A stretch of 64,000 bases of DNA from Romanomermis culicivorax (taxonomy: Eukaryota > Nematoda > Enoplea > Mermithida > Mermithidae). The first letter of the stretch is position 1. Every line of letters starts with the position of its first letter. The notes beneath the pieces are model-generated. The model made no database searches, was not told where the DNA came from, and saw nothing but the letters and a program-made list of their open reading frames with translations. The stretch lies in contig CAWUHX010000005.1 in NCBI GenBank assembly GCA_963922205.1, positions 2,515,623-2,579,622 of the forward strand, given 5' to 3'. This document shows, piece after piece, positions 59,276 through 64,000 of the stretch. A program made the position numbers and the translations under genes.

Positions 59276-60627
59276 CTATGAACATTCAATTCATTCCCTC
59301 AAGAAAAGAAAGTATGCACCCAATAAACAGTTTTCATAGCAAACAAATTTGATTTATTTGATCTAGCTCATAATTCATAGGACCTTGACTCTTTATACCC
59401 TCTTTAGATTTATATTGTTTCCATAGTTTAGATGTCAGTTCATTTATCAATGTGGTCTGAACAAAGCATAGATTCCAGTCATGGTGATTGTAAAAGGTCG
59501 AGTAAACGAGAATCAGGACAGATCTGCATTCCATAGATAATTGAAGAACAATTTATCGAGCAATTTAGATGGCTACCATGTACCATTCACGTTTACACAA
59601 TGAACATGGATATTTCTGTGGATGCTGTGTGCAAACTTTTAACTACACACCCAATGTTACCAAATGTATTGGCGATAAATTGCCCAGAGTACAATGCCTC
59701 TTGTAACGAACAGGATGTAAAAGAGGAAGGTGAAGAAAGCAACAATATCAAATATTGCAATATGCTTTCACTTTTTTGCACTAGTGGAATCTGTTGTAAC
59801 TTTGATTTAAAGAATCTCGGTAGAACACCCAAACTTTGATCAATTTATTGAAGAATAAACAATTTGTTTTAATCGGCAACAAATTTTTATCACCTCTGGA
59901 GAACACGGTACCAAATGTGAAAGGAGTAGACAAAAATTGTGATATTAATAAAATTTTATCATTATTCATGATGTATGGCATTTTACCACATATTTTTCGG
60001 ACCAAGAACATGGAACTAGAAGAACTTTTATTTAAATTTTTTAATCACAATCAAGATATTATGTCACAGCTTGGATTCCAAATTGAGAATGCCAAATCGT
60101 GTTATATTTTCGATATTTTTGCTTTTTTCTTGTTGTACCATGAACAAATTAATGATTTCCAGAAAAGTTAAATCAAGGAACATAATAACGAATCGCCCTT
60201 TCCACTTCTTGTAGACATTATATGGAACCCTAAAATTCCACATACTATGAACAAAAACACTAAACCGATTTTTTTATAAGTCGCCATTGCAAATCATTAA
60301 AAAAACAACAGTTCAACCAGAGCAACAGTGACCTGCTAATCAAGCCTCAAGTAGCAACATTCATCCTTGCATGTTGGTGGATGTTGAGCTACAGTTCAAT
60401 TTATTACCCCATGCTATCAAGGATTTCTTTACCCCATTCCGATATGTCAACGATCATTATTGGAAGGAACGCTATGAATATTTTTTCCATGATTGGCGTC
60501 AAAAATTACATCAATGTTTTTGTTTACATCCAGATGAACTACGACACAAAGAATTTCGTTTGGAGGGAGCAATTGAAATGCCTGTGGAAAGCAAAAAGAA
60601 GATGAAATAGCAAGCTGGTCCCCAGAG
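59276..60627 (+). other. Unidentified region between Env and the 3' LTR
   Basis: About 1.35 kb, longer than usual for a BEL/Pao element after env. Short plus-strand frames look protein-like: 59536-59839 (Cys/Asn-rich, ends NLGRTPKL), 59836-60171 (Leu/Phe-rich) and 60371-60610 (HYWKERYEYFFHDWRQKLHQ block, Lys-rich end). I do not recognise a family. They may be an accessory gene or host sequence captured inside the element, or chance frames. Confidence 0.35.
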
Positions 60628-61043
60628 TGTCACAAATTGTGTGTTTTTTTTCTTTGATTATTTGTTGTGAACTTTGAAAATGATTTTTTTAAACATTTAT
60701 CTATGCAACATTTGACATTTTCTGTTATTTTGGTAACCTTTTTCGTTATACATTATTCATAATTATGTATCATTTTTCTGTTCTTATTTAATGCACATTT
60801 TTGTATGTTGTGTGTGTTTTTTCTTAGATACATTGGCTTATTGGGGCAACAGTTTTTTTCTGTCTACAAGATAACACAGTGCATCATCCAGAATGCAGAT
60901 TTTTCCAGATTGAGCTACACGCCATATAGAGCCAACAGAGCTCAGATAAAGTTTTTTCCTGAGCTTCCAAGTTCCAAGCTTACATTTTTTCACAGTTTTC
61001 ACAATTTTCTTTCTGTGTGCAAAACCACAAGTTTTTGGCCACA
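60628..61043 (+). repeat. 3' LTR of the inner BEL/Pao element
   Basis: 416 bp. Shares TTGGTAACC-type blocks, CATTATTCATAATTATGTAT and GATACATTGGCTTATTGGGG with the 5' copy, with substitutions and indels showing some age. Confidence 0.9.
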
Positions 61044-61048
61044 ATAGG

Positions 61049-62035
61049 GCCTGGTTTGGATATCAACACTAATCTTGAATCTAAACTTTTCGAACTTAGA
61101 GAAACTATTTCTCAAACACATTCAGGTTTTTTTGGTTCATCTGGAAACATTAGTAGTTTTAGCAATCCATTTCTCTTCCTTATCAATAGTACTAACAATG
61201 AGTTTCAAGTACCGACAGTTCATTTACCCAAATTGCAAATTTCCTTATACCATGGTGATCCATCAAAATTAACTGAATACTGGGACTCTTTCAAATCATC
61301 AGTTCATTCACAGACCTTTTCACTTGTACAGAAGGTTAATTATTTAATCAGTACGCTAAGAGGTACCACCTATAAAGCTATTGAAGATTTAATCAGTACG
61401 CTAAGAGGTACCACCTATAAAGCTATTGAAGGTATTTCGGTTACCAACTCAAATTATCAGATTACTCTTGATATTTTAAAAAAGTGCTTTGGTGACCCCA
61501 ATGGCATCAAACCTTACCTGTACTCTGATCTTAGGAAGATTTCATATTCCTCCAAACAATCTTTGACATTGTTTAGAGTCTATTGAGAGAATTTGCAGAC
61601 ATCTGGGATCTGCAGGTGAAGACCTCAATCAGCCCACGTTGATCATGTTAATTCTGGAAAAGTTGCTGAGTCCCTTTCTAATTGAACTAGGTAAACAAAA
61701 ATCATCATCTGATCTATGGGAAATGAACAAAGTTCTCAGAAATGTGGACAATATTATTTCCCTGCATGATATTATTTCATTAAAGAAGAGGCATATCAAA
61801 TTTCTGTGACTTGTGGTTCAAAGGACATTGAACAATGACCAAATTATAGAATTCAAAATCAGAATCAAACTCAAATTTCTTCTAATACAGATGCATTTCT
61901 TTCTTCAACTATGGAAACACAATCTAGAACACAGAACATTTGCATTTGGTCATGGGAATCATTACAATGATCAAAGTGTCACTTATAATAGTGATGAGTC
62001 TAGAAAAGCAAAGATACAGGAGCTCTTGTAAATAA
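61049..62035 (+). pseudogene. gag: Outer BEL/Pao Gag, C-terminal part (DUF1759-like)
   Basis: Resumes with LDINTNLESKLFELRE, then PKLQISLYHGDPSKLTEYWD and a NYQITLDILKKCFGDPN block, typical of BEL/Pao Gag (DUF1759). A 45-bp in-frame duplication lies at 61343-61432. After 61586 the frame breaks repeatedly; the knuckle block near 61940 reads with cysteines replaced. Confidence 0.8.
61343..61432 (+). repeat. 45-bp tandem duplication in outer BEL/Pao gag
   Basis: 61343-61387 and 61388-61432 begin TTTAATCAGTACGCTAAGAG and are almost identical, doubling 15 codons in frame. Confidence 0.9.
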
Positions 62036-63289
62036 AAAAGCATAATAATTAAATGACCAAAGGTCAAAGGAATTGACCCTCTGACAGTAGCTTGGTGCAA
62101 AATGTTAAGTGGAGGGTTGCTATAGTCAATCTGAAACATGCTAGAACTACAGATGCTGAAAACAAATTGGTTTTCATCTTTTCAAAACATCATGAAGATG
62201 TCCAGAAGGATGAAAAATGACCACATGCAATCACTAATGTTTCCTGAGTTTGAAATTATAAAAAAAGATGAACTGAAAGCCTTTATCATTCTGATTCTAG
62301 CTGAAAGAAGGAAAGCCAAGTCAAATGGGAACTGATTGACACCCTGAATACATTCAAGACCTGTTTCACATCAGAAGTCAACCCATGGGCAAAATCCATC
62401 AGCTGCTTTGCCTCCCGAGAGCCTAAAAATTTTTCTTGACCACAAAAGACGTTTTGGGGTTTGAAATGTTCAAAGCAGGCGCCACTATACTCTTTGAGAA
62501 ACTAAAAGAGGCTGCCAAGTATTTTTCTGAAGGTCACAATGTGCTGCTGAGAATGATAGTTTTCTCAGATGCAGTGGAATTGATTGCAAGTAGTTCAGAG
62601 CAAGATTACTGTGACTTCTAACAGCAAATACATGTTTACAAAGCAAATCGAAATTACGATAAGTTTTACACATGCTGACATTTAAATTTGACTTGTCAAA
62701 AAAATTCTTCCGTAGGCCAGGGAATCTGACTGAAACAGTAGATCTCTCTGTACAGCAATTTGGGTTTGATTTTTGTATTTACAGAATAATTTGTACTGAG
62801 AAACCAACTGATTTCTGCCAAAATCTTGAAGTTATATCTGAGAAAAACAATATTTTCTTCATGTTCCAGAAAAGAAACTTTGATTTTGCATTTGGCTGAA
62901 ATGTTCCTATAATTCATGTGGTATGCATAGATGGTGCAAAATTTTATCAATACTTTGACACAGGTTGGCATATCTGGGTACATCCACACAGCACTTTTGA
63001 TGAGCATATTCTCGGCTTCTACATTGATCAAAACACACTATTGATCAAAACACATTTTTATGTGACTGTCAGTTTCTTGCGTTGAGAACACCCATGATAC
63101 AATGCATGTTTTGCCCTTATCATTAACAATAAAAAAAAGATAGCACATGTTATAGGGATTGGTTCCATCAGGTTCCAGAAGATGAAGATAACTGCTATAC
63201 CATTGAGACAAAACAGATTTGCCAAAAAATATAATTTCTATGACACCAGATATTTCATTAGTTATTACCCTGACATATGCACCAGGATC
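62036..63289 (-). other. No gene recognised
   Basis: Frames at 62138-62335 (+), 62436-62621 (+) and 63031-62696 (-) show no motif. The minus-strand frame 63385-63038 continues past the exonuclease homology with sequence unlike the first copy, so the second exonuclease copy is cut here or has received an insertion. Confidence 0.35.
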
Positions 63290-63824
63290 TAGATTTTTCT
63301 GTTCCTCTAAATATTCCATGACACTTAGATCATAGTATCTTCCCAGATTTCCATCTTTAATACTACATCTAATCGCATCAGACAAATCATGACCATCAGT
63401 GCTTTTTCCACATCCTTGGACATTAACAATAGAAGCAATGTCCTCTAAAATGGCTTACCCAACTAACAACGTTGCAGTGCAACAAAATGTCCAGCTCTTG
63501 CCCTTGCAGCAATGTTAAGTCAACTGTGAACATTTTACCATTCAAGTTGGTGAAGGAAACTAATCTAGCAAACTGGTTGCCTTTTTCATTATCAATTCCC
63601 CACCTCAATAGTTTTTTCGAGTCTTCTCAGTTCACTTTTTTTTACATCCAGGCCAACAATGTTCATGCCTTGGAAAGTGATACATTGGAGATGTTTTACC
63701 ATCCTTTCCACACTTCCCATGGGAACAATTATTGGGTCGATTGGATTGGTCGGGCAGAACTCAAAAGTGGCAAAAAACCACCTCTCCAACTCCGCTATCC
63801 CCATCGCCTGATGGATATTATAGT
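63290..63824 (-). pseudogene. Second copy of the DEDDy exonuclease gene, decayed
   Basis: After the acceptor TTTTTAG (plus-strand 63831-63825) the exon starts at 63824 with the same phase as the copy at 5579. Matching blocks: AELERW to ELERW; NIVGLDVKK at the Exo I position (Asp kept, Glu replaced, reading Asp-Val-Lys); NEKGNQFARLVSFTNLNGK opposite the NPKGKEFVRVISF block; NLGRYYDLSVMEYL opposite SYGRYYDVAKV. Frameshifts occur at about 63600 and 63450. Exo III is not found. The copy is far more diverged than any recent duplicate, so the family is old. Confidence 0.7.
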
Positions 63825-64000
63825 CTAAAAATCAGGAGAAATTTAGGTTTTTTACTCTAACATGCTCTAATACTCTTTAGTATGCATTTTCAGGACCCTT
63901 TCTTACTCTGTACCTAATTTTACCTGCTAATAGCATTTGATTTTCAGGATTAAATTTTTTCCAAATTAACCTTTGTGCAAAACACCACAAAAATTTGAAA

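Larger units (their letters stand above)
55424..61043 (+). mobile_element. Inner BEL/Pao element (5620 bp) with ATAGG target duplication
   Basis: LTRs 55424-55795 and 60628-61043 both start TGTCACAAAT and end TTTTTGGCCACA. ATAGG flanks the element at 55419-55423 and 61044-61048; 5 bp is usual for BEL/Pao. Inside are gag, a protease, the start of RT, and an Env remnant. RT palm, RNase H and integrase are deleted. Confidence 0.92.
54971..62035 (+). mobile_element. Outer BEL/Pao element (old, gag only recognisable), split by an inner BEL/Pao element
   Basis: TTTTTGGTGATTTTGC at 54971 resembles the PBS region of the inner element. Gag N-terminal sequence runs to 55423 and resumes at 61049 in the same reading. 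Cysteines of the zinc knuckle are lost near 61940 and no pol follows, so this copy is older and truncated. Confidence 0.7.

Noticed and set aside
15812-63190. Shared DGTN residues and ATTGGTTCCATC bases at 15821, 16756 and 63161 as a common protein motif
   Set aside because: The match is 12 bases and the flanking residues do not align; chance or a very old repeat cannot be told apart.
1-64000. tRNA and rRNA genes
   Set aside because: No tRNA-like A and B box pair with a foldable cloverleaf and no rRNA sequence was found by eye; a tRNA search program would be decisive.

Overview
This is eukaryotic, AT-rich, TE-saturated DNA, most likely from a nematode (inference). The support is a palindromic element with TTAGGC-type repeats (the canonical nematode telomere unit), a BEL/Pao element with a phlebovirus-Gc-like Env (a combination known from nematodes), Ty3/gypsy, piggyBac and Polinton relics, and short introns. 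I see no rRNA, tRNA, CRISPR or bacterial-type gene. Almost every recognisable coding segment belongs to a mobile element, and most are broken.

Layout. 1-11 kb is visibly richer in G+C. It holds the 3' part of a Ty3/gypsy pol (one in-frame stop), then a spliced reading frame that joins a DEDDy 3'-5' exonuclease to a long coiled-coil, Gag-like protein with an Arg/Gly-rich tail, then a small Arg/Ser-rich plus hydrophobic ORF. 11.7-17 kb has a dimeric tandem repeat and a decayed Polinton/Maverick family-B DNA polymerase on the minus strand, with a single-repeat TATA-binding-protein-like ORF just upstream of it. 17.3-18.6 kb is a roughly 500-bp segment present twice. 18.8-24.7 kb is a minus-strand LTR element with gag but no pol, split by a piggyBac element at a TTAA site. 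24.7-40 kb is mostly non-coding, with a 197-bp palindromic MITE carrying TTAGGC repeats, a broken SET-domain gene, a gypsy integrase scrap and several small repeats.

40.4-53 kb is a three-layer nest. A DDE-like transposase gene is split by a Ty3/gypsy element (41643-52223), whose integrase is in turn split by a solo LTR (50582-51459, 4-bp target duplication AACA) of the same family as the gag-only element at 18.8-24.7 kb. The gypsy element has an unusual order: gag, protease, Env with transmembrane segment, a second protease, RT, RNase H, integrase. 55-62 kb is a BEL/Pao element inside the gag of another BEL/Pao element, with a clean 5-bp duplication (ATAGG). The inner element has lost most of pol and keeps a phlebovirus-Gc-like env.

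At 63.3-63.8 kb on the minus strand lies a second, more decayed copy of the exonuclease reading frame. Its intron acceptor sits at the same place and in the same phase as in the first copy. The strongest candidates for something undescribed are this repeated exonuclease-Gag gene beside a gypsy pol, the Env flanked by two proteases, and the TBP-like ORF beside the Polinton polymerase.
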